In this document: positions 31,891 through 40,969 of the stretch, piece after piece
Position numbering within the stretch: the first letter of the stretch is position 1
Layout: each line of letters opens with the position of its first letter
Source of the DNA: Galerina marginata
Lineage: Eukaryota > Basidiomycota > Agaricomycetes > Agaricales > Galerinaceae
Direction: 5' to 3'
NCBI GenBank assembly: GCA_023014335.1
Contig: JAECYW010000027.1
Span: 372,001-436,000 of the forward strand
DNA: 64,000 nt
Notes under the pieces: model-generated
The model's database searches: none
What the model was told of the DNA's origin: nothing
The model's input: the letters and a program-made list of their open reading frames with translations, nothing else
Position numbers and translations under genes: made by a program

Positions 31891-32907
31891 ATGGGTACTG
31901 TCCACAGTCACCATCAAGCCGAGATTGTTCTTCCAAACGAAATCCTCCAGTACGGTATCGATGATGATGACATCGACATGACACAGCTATTCATTATAGC
32001 TCAATTGGATCGTCGCTTGAGAATGACGGCCAAGCTATGCATTCGCCAAAGGATCTTTCGGGGCTTATCCAAATTTATGCATACCACCAACATCTCTAAC
32101 TTCTTCGACACTCTGACAGCAACCCAATCTATTGTCGGCGGATCTGTTGTACAAGCCATTTTAGTACCGAGCATCTTCACACAGGTGCACCAAATACAGT
32201 TTTTTATGCCGGCCTATACGTCTAACTTCCCAAACATCAATCCTTCAGTCAGCTACAGATAATCTCAACATCCTATGCCCAGAAGGCAGTCTTGACACGT
32301 GGAAGTCCTATGTCTCTGAACTCGGCTACGACACGGAAGAATCAATCACTTCCACGAATTATGCTGTGGACCACGTCATTCAATTCAAGAAGGTGTCGGA
32401 GGTAATCCATTATTTTCATTCTTATGCACTCCACAGGTCTCAGCTTTTTCATAGGATGGCACACGATCGATAATCGTTTGCGAAGGCGAATATTCCGCCC
32501 TCCGGTGCTTATTGCGATCACCATTTACGTCCCAGATGAATTTCCTCACATCGCACCACATCTACTCGATGTACCCGAGACTTACAAGGAACATGGAGGC
32601 CGTGCAAATAATTTCCTATAGAACAGTCGCAGCCCGCGACGTCATACTCTCTCGAGGGATATCGATCGCAAGCCAAGCCGAAGAAATTATTCTCTGTCAA
32701 TCGGGAGAGTTTTGTCAGAGCCATTTCAGATACGTTGGCACTTACATACCTATGAGACAGCATTTACATTTACCTGGGGAAGACATTGCTGTCATAGGTT
32801 GGACAGACGAGGACTATGCTGAGACCTTTTTGGAAAGGAACCCCATTTCGTTGACGCTGGGTGACTGTCCGAATAATTTGTGTCCCCGGGTAAGCCGCAG
32901 GAGATAA
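31891..32907 (+). CDS. Array family A, copy 2 (A2), 299 aa, F-box-like
   Basis: Exons are 31891-32184, 32249-32401 and 32455-32907 (294, 153 and 453 nt; both introns phase 0). Exon 1 has exactly the length of A1 exon 1. Start MGTVHS. The F-box-like part is clearest here: LPNEILQYGI...LFIIAQLDRRLRMTAK. Then come SIVGGSVVQAIL, DNLNILCPEGSLDTWKSYV, the family block FTSQMNFLTSHHIYSMYP, and Cys pairs (LCQSGEFC, DCPNNLC). There is no divergent B partner directly upstream; the nearest downstream gene is the convergent two-exon gene at 33.2 kb. Confidence 0.78.
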
Positions 32908-33167
32908 TATGAACGTACGATAGCTACAAGAATGTCGGCCAAACATTACTTCAGCGTATATTAAATTGAATATTCATTATAGACGAAGAATTCATTTTAC
33001 AAGCAAAGTCAATGTCACATATGAAAAAGGAGTCGACCCAGTGACGCAGACTCTCGACGTGCAGGCTTACTATGTGATTCCATTGCCATCATGCTCCCCA
33101 ATGAGCCTTGTTCTTCCAAACAGAATGTTGATTAATCAATTAGCCATTTTACAAACAACATTTTTTT

Positions 33168-33615
33168 CTACTCGAACTGCAATTTCGAAAGCGAACTTCC
33201 ACTGATCGCTAACCATGGAGCACCACGGCCCAACCACTCCACCTCAATGACCTCTTGCCAGGTTTGAAGCTCGACTTGATCGACGGCAACATATGTCGTA
33301 TTTCGTATCACCAACTCCAAATGTTGATTATTCTCGGCAAAAGCGGGATCATACAACTAAAACATATGTTAGCCTGGGTCCTCGAACTGGAATAATACTC
33401 ACCTCTTCCTCGCTGTACATATCCTTCAAGGCCTCGGGCAAAAATATAACCATTTTAAAGTTCAATGGCTTCCGCGCGGTCGAAGAAGACTGCTGAGCAC
33501 GAAGATTTTTGACACATTGCGCTACACAAGTCCCAAAGTTCGGGATAGTGGCTGTATAGACAGCGGTCACACCGTTTTCGTCGGTACTCTCGAACTCGAA
33601 CGTTTTAGCTGACAT
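33168..33615 (-). CDS. Two-exon protein, 133 aa, unknown function
   Basis: Exons are 33615-33403 and 33356-33168 on the - strand; the 46-nt intron is GTGAGT...TTAG, phase 0. It starts MSAKTFEFESTDENG. Two further landmarks are PNFGTCVAQCVKNL and a C-terminal half rich in Val/Trp/Glu (WQEVIEVEWLGRGAPWLAI). There is no signal peptide and no recognised domain. It sits inside the A/B array between A2 and B3. It shows no clear similarity to A or B, but its two halves have about the size of B exons 2 and 3, so distant kinship with B cannot be excluded. Confidence 0.65.
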
Positions 33616-33945
33616 GGGGTAATATTTATGGTCGAAATCTGTTTTTCCCGTTTATAAATATCTGTCTTAAAACGTTGTCATGATGTTTCGAATAGATCAA
33701 TGACCTCATGCCGATGGATTTCAATCAAAAGGTCTCTGAATGACGACTCAGCAGCATTCTGGGCCAATTCAAGCCTCCATGACTGTATTCGTTATTAATA
33801 ACACTAGTCGGCCGACCATAGTGGGCCTGCGATAGCGTCATGTTACATATTTAGTATGTTGTCGATCACTACCAAGATCTTCGGCGATACGGCATTTTAT
33901 TTTGACAGATTGTGTTCGGACAAATTAGTAGATCTAAACAAATGA

Positions 33946-34623
33946 TCAGTGCTTTAAGACACGTCGCTCGATCAACCTAACAAAAATAGACATGTTAACT
34001 GCGCGCAAGGCATATTGAGAAATTTCGCTCACCATAGTACAATCGTGGTGACCAGAGCGATGTCGGACTCTTGCATGTCGATAATATGTTCTTGCGGCTG
34101 TTTCTTACGTTTCAAAACCACAATGTCGCCTCCCCACCAATACTGCTTGGATCCGCTCAAATTGACGATAGATTTGTTCGAGCCGGGCTGTGAGGTAAGA
34201 GCGATGGATAAATAGTTTTGAATTGAATAAGTTAGTGCCCACCGTTCGAGAGCACATAAACGTGTACCCAGCCGCAAGTGGATACTTGGAGTCAGGGGGG
34301 AAATAATTCACATGGACTATCCGGTCATCCATACATTCTGCTCTTATAGTGGCGTTCAAGGTATTGGTGACCCATTTAGTTGTATCCAAATCGTCCAGCG
34401 TCTCCGGAATATTGACGTGACTCATGGGCGGGACGTCGATCAACATAGGCTGCGTACATTCCGTCCCAAATATGAGTCCTCGTACTAATTTTTTCAGTTT
34501 CTAGATAATTGTGATCAAGGAACCATTGCTGATCTAGGAGTTGAGGGAACTTACGAAAGACGTCTCAATTTGATTCCTTATAACGGAGTTAGTGTGAAGA
34601 ACGGAAGAAGGTGATGTAGGCAT
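33946..34623 (-). CDS. Array family B, copy 3 (B3), 170 aa
   Basis: Exons on the - strand: 34623-34555, 34500-34243, 34187-34033, 33976-33946 (69, 258, 155 and 31 nt). Exons 1, 3 and 4 are exactly as long as in B1. It starts MPTSPSSVLHTNSVIRN. Landmarks aligned with B1: LVRGLIFGTEC, DDLDTTKW, DDRIVHVNYFPPDSKYPL, WWGGDIVVLKRKK, and an end in LIERRVLKH. The order acidic patch, Asp-Asp-Arg, Gly-Gly-Asp suggests a folded core of unknown type. Its ATG is 178 bp from that of the divergent A3. Confidence 0.78.
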
Positions 34624-34800
34624 GGCAAGAGCAAGACGACGAGGGCAGAAGAAAAATATGCGAATCGGATTTGGTGTTTCGAATGTCGCGTCAAGTACGA
34701 AAGGGGCGGTTGCCGAATACAGTTTCGGCTCCTAAAATCGATTATCAAATTTGCACAAACATCGCAACAAACCTCTTGTCTCTCGCCTTATCATTGTTCA
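34624..34800. promoter_or_regulatory. Shared intergenic region of divergent pair B3/A3
   Basis: 177 bp between the two start codons, the tightest head-to-head spacing in the array. The call rests on position; no motif is claimed. Confidence 0.4.
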
Positions 34801-35825
34801 ATGGGTAATTCTCCAAGCCTACCTACCGAATTTTTGATGGCACGTATGTTCAACATGGACCTCGAGCAATTACGCGTACTGGGTGAAGTCAATAGTTTGC
34901 TCAGAGACATCGTCAAATCAATTCTCCACAACCGAATCCACCAAATGCTGTTTAAGTTCATGGACGCTGATCAGGTCTCACGTTTTCTCGCACTCCTCAC
35001 GACCACGGAATCAGTTATTGGAGGTTCGGTCGCGCAAGCAGTCGTTACTCCTAGCATTCTATCCAAGGTACGTCTGCTAATTATTAGGTACAAAGGCTCA
35101 TCTCAAACATGCACTAGGATACGCCCGGAGACCTGAATATTTTCGTTCCAGAGGACTCTCTGGACGGATGGGAAACCTTCCTTTACGAAGAATTGGGCTA
35201 CTATTCCCTGATTACTGAAATGGAGTACACTAGGTTAATAAAGAACATTATCGTCCTGGAATTTGGTGGTGAGGGAAAGGTGAGTACTACAATGTCACTG
35301 CCAAAAAGTAATCAATGACCGCGTATCATGTAGGAGGGGCCGCCTAAAATCATGGTCTGCGAGTCGTTCGGAATGTCGAGCATTGTTCCAATCCTGGCTT
35401 CGCCCTTCACTTCTCAAACGAACTTCTTCACGGCGGATCATGTCTATTGTCTTCACCCTCATCTTACCCCGAACTTGACAGCCGTCGAGATCCCGGCGCC
35501 ACCAGGCAATAAAAGGATCAAACGGGAGCAACTTGCGTACATTGAAAAGCTTCGGAAGCGCGGTGTGAAAATGCTCGATTTGGATGCTCAAGACACGCTT
35601 TGCGCGAAAGATACGTTTTGTGCGGCGCAGCTTCGATTCTTAGGAAAGAAGATTATAGGAAGACAGAGGAATGCAGGAGATGCCGTTAGTATGGTCTGCT
35701 GGAATGACGACGGGAACCAAGACGATTTGCTTGCTCAGAAGCCTTTGAGGTTTTGGCTCGGAGGAAGGGAGAAGGGCTATGTTTGCAAACACGGAGCTCA
35801 TGCTACTAGACTACTCGGATTATGA
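34801..35825 (+). CDS. Array family A, copy 3 (A3), 306 aa, F-box-like
   Basis: Exons are 34801-35067, 35118-35279 and 35334-35825 (267, 162 and 492 nt; both introns phase 0). Start MGNSPS. F-box-like LPTEFLMARMF...LRVLGEVNSLLRDIV, then SVIGGSVAQAVV, GDLNIFVPEDSLDGWETFL, the family block FTSQTNFFTADHVYCLHP, a Lys-rich stretch (GNKRIKREQLAYI), LCAKDTFC and a C-terminal RFWLGGREKG shared with A1. A1 and A3 are closest to each other in exon lengths and in the RFWLGG motif, and both have a divergent B partner. The B-A pair was therefore probably duplicated as a unit. Confidence 0.8.
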
Positions 35826-36536
35826 GGCTTGTCTTCTTTTTCACTCTCCTTTTCTCCAACCAGCATTTTCACAAGACTGTAGTCTCGCTAGCCTTTATTC
35901 GTTTGGATTAAAATGTGGTCTGTGCATTAGTCTAGGAACAATCGGCGGTAATGACCAGTGACAAATACGTCGAGGGTGATCCATAGAGATCAAAGCTTAC
36001 CACATCCTTTGAGTTGAAGTTCGTATATGCTCGTGTCGGTACCAACGCCTAAAATACTCGCGGCGGGGGCAGACATGACGCGAAATTATAAAAATTTATG
36101 CTACTACTGATAATAAATACATGAGGATATATTGAAGACGTCAAATGCGGTGCGGGATGGCTAATTCGTTTTCGTTTTCGTAAAAGTTGAGTGTCGGTTC
36201 AGTTCTGGGGTGAGTACCGATGGGCCAAGTCGGCATGGCACCAACCACCAAGCAGTCGCGCTGGTCATGGTCTGATCCTATCCTATGACGAAGACGATCC
36301 AAAGTTCGGATCGAAATGCATGGAGGAAGAAGAACAGGTTGGAGTTTTGAGGGAGAATAAGTTGTACGAGGTACAGAAACCTAGAAGGAGAAATGATTAG
36401 GTTAGTATCGAGTTGGGAGACGACGAAAGGAAGGAAAACAATGATGGGTAAAACGTACATTAAATTCTGGACTGAAAAACTGAAGCAAAGAAGAAAAATA
36501 GCCCGACGGTTGAGTGATTCTAGCTATGTTTGGGGT
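35826..36536. other. Intergenic
   Basis: No convincing gene. A 69-codon + strand frame (36191-36400) is low-complexity acidic and lacks partners. The 25 bases at 36141-36165 recur with one change at 37621-37645, at the 5' end of the Alba gene. Confidence 0.4.
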
Positions 36537-37640
36537 TTAGCCCGAGCTTTGCGTTAATATTTGACGCATGTTCACTCTCGCCTGGCGTTTTCGTTTTCCT
36601 TGGGTTTCAGATCCACGCTTCGCTGGCTGTTGACCTTGGTTCGAGCTAGAATTGGGGTTTGGGCTGCCCTTGGTCTTAGTGACGTCACTGGTCTTCTCAG
36701 TCGGCTTCAAGTTGACCTCGACGTCGGCAGAGGGTTTCGCAAGAAAAGTAGCTTCCTTATCCGCCTCCAGACCAGGACGTTCCTTCTTCGCCCTTTGCTT
36801 AGCACGCTGTTTCCCTGATTTCGAGAGTTTGCGCTCGGTGGGGGGCTGGTATCTGTCATTATACCTCAATTACGGAGAAGGCTAAAAGGGAAGCGACGAC
36901 GCGTACCTAGCGCCTCTCTCGACCAAATCGGGGCATTCAGACAGCGAGAACGTTATGCGCATGAAGGGCGTTTGTGTTTAGCGCGGGCTAGAAAAAAGGT
37001 CGAGAGAGGACCAGTCAGACGGTGAGGAACTCATAACAGAGAGAAACATACTGGTTCCGCCCGCTCAAAGCGTGCAGTATCCCCTGCGTTCTCCGAACTT
37101 GTTCTGCATCTTGACCTTGGTCTTGGGCTTCCAAGTCACCCGCTACAGGCAGCCCTACGTCCTCCAGCTTTCCAATCTCGTTACACTGGTGTAAGCCTTC
37201 CAAGCGCGTCGAGTGGGTCACCTGGAGGTGTTTGGAGAACTCGCGTTTTAGGAACTCGGCGATGGAGATGAGACGCGGTATCGTCAGTGTTGAATTTGTG
37301 TTTGAAGCTGGTTTCGAGTCGGAATTCGGTTTTCCTCCTGGGTTTTCAGGGCGTAGGGGTACGGTCGTCGACGCGACGAGTGGCAGTGTATGAAACGTGA
37401 CTGATTTTGAAGGGTCAAGGTCCTAAAACGAGGCCAATTGAGTCATAAAGACTGAAAAAATGGACGAGAACATACCTCAAAAAAAGCTAGCGCATTCGCT
37501 ATCCAAGACTTCATCTTTCCGTGGTTGGTTATGCGTATGACCTTCTCTGTCTCTTTCTGATTAGTGTCAGCGGTCGTTGCGGTGGCGAGAACAGCCCCAG
37601 TAGACGCAGAACCAGATGCTTCAAATGCAGTGCGGGATGG
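36537..37640 (-). CDS. Alba-domain protein (RNase P/MRP Rpp25/Pop6-like)
   Basis: The first recognisable exon on the - strand (about 37637-37476) has VIRITNHGKMKSWIANALAFFE, an Alba beta-alpha start. After a GTATGT...TTAG intron (about 37423-37475) come VTFHTLPLVAST, PRLISIAEFLKREF and LHQCNEIGKLEDVG, the Alba core. Further exons give MRITFSLSECPDLVERGA and then YQPPTERKLSKSGKQRAKQRAKK with a long basic tail to the stop at 36537. The family binds RNA as part of RNase P/MRP or related complexes in the nucleus. Two points are unresolved: the 5' end (no clear ATG before 37640) and the junction near 37050-36970, where the best donor (GTATGT) and acceptor do not agree in phase. Long Gly/Asn/Ser insertions are typical of fungal versions. 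Confidence 0.65.
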
Positions 37641-38234
37641 CTAATAGCGTGTTCATAGAAATAAATGTCTGACTTGAGCGTGGCGTTTAGAGGGAATGAT
37701 AACAATGTCAGTACGGAAAGACAACGAATGGAAACCTAGTCACATACCCCTAATTCCCAAAACCACTAAACTTAATGAACTGATATTATAGTTGATACGC
37801 AGTATGGCAGGCGTCAAGCACCGCGCGAAACGGCGAGTAGGCGTAATAGACCGTGATGTTGGAAGTGACTGCACCGGTCAAGCGAGGCGGCTCGGTGTAA
37901 GGAGTCTTTATACGGAGTTGATGCCTGGCGATCTCAGTGATAGGGCTGCACCTATTAGCAGGCTTAGGGATGGAAAATGACCCATGACGAGCTCGGTCCT
38001 TTGCATTTTGCATCCCCGGCAAGATAGTCCGGGCGCATCAGTGGATGGAGTGACACAATGGACGTGCGACTGCGTTGCCATAATGGGCTCCCAGGTACTT
38101 AACCGTGAGAACTAAAACTGAACTGCGGTACAAGAACGATCCCCTAACGGGTCTCGTAACAATTTCCCCAGATGTACGTCCCAATCAAATGTTATAATTC
38201 ATTCATTTCAACGACTTCTATTCACCACTTGAAG
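37641..38234. other. Intergenic; possible lost 5' exons of the 38.2-kb gene
   Basis: No full gene. The stretch around 38058-38093 (encoding QWTCDCVAIMGSQ before a GTACTT donor) may be a remnant exon of the downstream membrane-protein gene. I could not extend it to a start. Confidence 0.3.
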
Positions 38235-39109
38235 GTACTCGCTATTCTCATTGGGAAGCGTGGTCGGGGCTAGTCGTCTTCATGCCCGCACATGGTCATT
38301 TACCTTCTTTCACCACAGACAGTGGGAGACATACTGATGATCCGCTAAATTCAAAGGAATTCTCCAAATACGAATTTACGCTCTGTATTCACTCAACAAG
38401 AAAATTCTCGCTCTCATGCTCATTTTTTACATTATTTCTTCCTCCGTCTCTGCGTGGATATTACGAACCGATTTAGAGTCGCTCGTAGGTGCATACGAAC
38501 AATATATTCCTCGCTCTCTTGCTGACAAACATTCTCTCCCTTTTGAAGTGGCCGCTTTTCCAATCCTTGGTGGAAAGTTTTGCGTACCCACCAAAATATC
38601 CAGTTTCTCGTCGTTTTGGATCCCGGTCCTTTTATTCGATTTCATGTTATTTTCTCTCGCTGTCATCAGAGGCGTAGGCGAATACAGGTCTAAGGGATCC
38701 TCGATTTTCAGTGGAAGCGGGAGCTTGATGAATATTCTTATTCGAGATTCGGTGTTCTATTTCCTTGTGTAAGTATTGCCCACCTCTTTTTCGGGGAGCG
38801 CAACCGCTGACTTTGAAGGTCTATAGGATTGCAATGACCTACCTTACATGCTTACAATTCTGGTTATCCGCACCGGTATTTTTCAATTTTTTATATCCTT
38901 GTCATGTTATTCAAGTTGCTTTGCCTATCCAGTTACTCGTAGAGGCTCCGCTTGGCTTCGCTCCCGCGATGTCCTCCGTGCTTGCTAGCCGGGTTCTGTT
39001 TAACATCCGGAAAGCTTCCCGAGAGCAGTCGACTACATTGAGTCAATCCATACAATTCAAGACGGCTGAACTAGGAACGGAAAACACCCAAGGAGTGGAG
39101 CGAGCTTAA
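38235..39109 (+). pseudogene. 5'-truncated 7-TM membrane protein (DUF6533-type)
   Basis: Exons are about 38235-38294, 38357-38768 and 38827-39109; phases fit (1, then 2). Encoded landmarks are WEAWSGLVVFMPAHG, LQIRIYALYSLNKKILALML (a hallmark of basidiomycete DUF6533-containing 7-TM proteins), further hydrophobic helices and RDSVFYFLV, then a cytoplasmic tail ending QGVERA. The expected N-terminal DUF6533 helices are missing upstream and no start codon fits. Either the gene is 5'-truncated or its first exons were missed. The three exons themselves are intact. Confidence 0.6.
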
Positions 39110-39494
39110 CCCTATGGCACCGACCTGTTGACGTTGTCACTGACTCACTTAGCGCGTTGTAACAAACAAGAAAGAGAAAATTGGCGATTCGAAAGGCAGT
39201 TACTGAATAATGTATTTATATTCGGCCGTGGCTCAACCTCACAGAGTTAGTCAAGATAGCCGGTTCCGAAATCTAGAACGGCGTGGTGCTCCTCAATTTG
39301 ACCAGTCGATAAAATGGTTGCACCTTAAATAACGAAGGGTATCCAGCTACCTTTGATTCAACAAGAAGATTGAATTTGATGTCCTCACGGAGTGGAATTC
39401 GGCCTTAAACTACGCACGCCGTTCTTATCGAAAACCCTCGCTAAAAGAGCCTTGAATAAAGTCAAAATGGTGACTTCGACGATGAGTGGATGTT

Positions 39495-39750
39495 TGAGCG
39501 GATGTTGGTCATGCGAGCAGAAGGAATTGAAACTAATAAGACGTATATGACGCTCAACGGGGTGTTAGGAAAAGTCCATATCAGGACGAGGAATGATGAA
39601 GGAAAGAATGGTGCAGGGCGGATAAAGGAGGAGGCAACTCGGAGGAGGACGGTCCCGAGACGGCCAGATGGCTTTGGCGTTCGAACCAAATAGCGACAAA
39701 TCAAATGGTCATTCAGGTTCTTCCAACGATTTCCTCCTACCACCGCCGAG
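39495..39750. repeat. Dispersed repeat R1, copy c
   Basis: Same orientation as copy a at the window start. The shared words include GATGTTGGTCATGCGAGC, GACGTATATGACGCTCAACG (GCCGCTCAACC in copy a) and AACCAAATAGCGACAAA. It ends at the start of the tRNA-related repeat. Confidence 0.6.
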
Positions 39751-40105
39751 GGGGCACCGGGATTCGAGCCCGTGACCCGGGGTAGGGGGGGGGGGGTGGG
39801 GTGCCGGAGGCTTAGAAAAATTTTATTTTTAGGGCGTCAAACTTCGAATTTTGTGCATAAGTACTTCCCTATGGTGTACTACACAATAATTTATTCCCTG
39901 GGACTTTTTTATGATGGGGAAAAGACTCATTCTTGATGGCTGGCCCACATTTACCTTCGGCGGGGAAGATTTTTGATAACTGACAGGCAAAGAGAGACTT
40001 CAAAATTAAGTCAAACAGTGCAGTCCCATATCTTTGATGCGTATCCTACAGTCCGAGAGAGTCATTTCCAGCCATTTGTGCATCCGCAGCGCGGGCAAGT
40101 CACCT
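39750..40105 (-). repeat. tRNA-related SINE-like repeat, copy 1
   Basis: Read on the - strand, the end near 39750 is GGGTCACGGGCTCGAATCCC followed by GGTGCCCCC. This looks like the T arm and acceptor stem of a tRNA, with a B-box-like GGCTCGAATCC. A C-run (G12 on +) and ...TAAGCCTCCGGCA precede it. A second copy at 54005-54350 shares these parts and further blocks (CACATTTAC...GAAGA(A)TTTTTGAT, GAGACTTCAAAA, CGGGCAAGTCA). No A-box could be placed, so it is tRNA-derived by resemblance only. Confidence 0.6.
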
Positions 40106-40503
40106 GGGTCGTCCTTGCAGCAGCCAGCTGGAACTCCCGACTGCCTTCCTGGAGCGCGTTTACTTATTTTTACATACTCACTGCATGCGCCACACAGACC
40201 ATTGTATTTTCAGTTTCAAGCGGTGGCAGACGGCCCTGGTTGTTGGTCAACAAAGGTTCCTCGGTCGAAAATCCTCAATGGGACCTCGCCAGTTATGGAT
40301 TCTTGAATTTCTCCTTAATTTATCCCTTCCTCCGCGACTTAATACTTTACATACGATGTGGCGCACATCAAAACGGTTTGTGACAACCTTCTGACCCCGC
40401 ACAAATATCGATTTCAATTTTCGAATGATATAATTTGGATGTTCTGGGATAAATTGATGCGTTTCAAAAGTGGTATCGGATTGAAGAAAGTAATCCAACG
40501 TAC

Positions 40504-40969
40504 TCAGACTGAGCCTGTTTTGTCAGCGGGTTCCCCTTCTTCAAGAACCGTATCATTTCCCTGTGCAATGCTGGAGCAAACCGAGTTGGGGCTACATTTG
40601 AACGATCCGACTGTGATTCCGGTGTTTACAGTGGTGCATGCGCCACCGCGAATCTGGCCGATGTTGCCAGTGCAGCTTAGACTCTGGAAAATCGTCAGGC
40701 AGTGAAGGCCTGAAGCAGTGACCTGAAATAATGGAAAGACGGGGAGGGTTAGGAATTTCGTACTGGAATAGATACCGGGGAAATGATAGTACTTGAATTG
40801 AATGGCGCTGAGGGGGGCTAAATGGGTTACAGACGCTGTCACATGGAACGTCAACGCCTCCGGGTCCATCGCACACGTCGCCGCTGAATCCAATGACATC
40901 AGCTCTAGTGGATAAACTGATGAGGGAGAAAACGAGGGCAGGGATTAACGGTGCGGCGAAGAGGTGCAT
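40504..40969 (-). CDS. Small secreted cysteine-rich protein, 131 aa
   Basis: Exons are 40969-40793 and 40722-40504 on the - strand; the 70-nt intron is GTACTA...TTTCAG, phase 0. The first about 22 residues (MHLFAAPLIPALVFSLISLS) form a signal peptide. The mature part contains eight cysteines (DVC, VPC, SVC, LHC, LSC, GAC, FKC, SVC), enough for four disulfides. The C-terminus is acidic (LEEGEPADK). It is small, secreted and Cys-rich, like many fungal effector-like or hydrophobin-like proteins, but the spacing lacks the CC doublets of hydrophobins. It has no named family; the secreted location is inferred from the signal. Confidence 0.7.

Larger units (their letters stand above)
39110..40503. 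other. Repeat-rich intergenic region
   Basis: It holds R1 copy c (about 39495-39750) joined directly to the tRNA-related repeat (39750-40105). A 136-codon + strand frame (39973-40383) runs across the repeat and is not taken as a gene. Confidence 0.5.

Noticed and set aside
39750..39800. A functional tRNA gene
   Set aside because: Only the T arm and acceptor-like end are present; no A box, anticodon arm or matching 5' acceptor strand.
39973..40383. 136-codon + strand ORF with hydrophobic segments
   Set aside because: It runs across the tRNA-related repeat and into unique DNA; no splice partner, domain or signal peptide.
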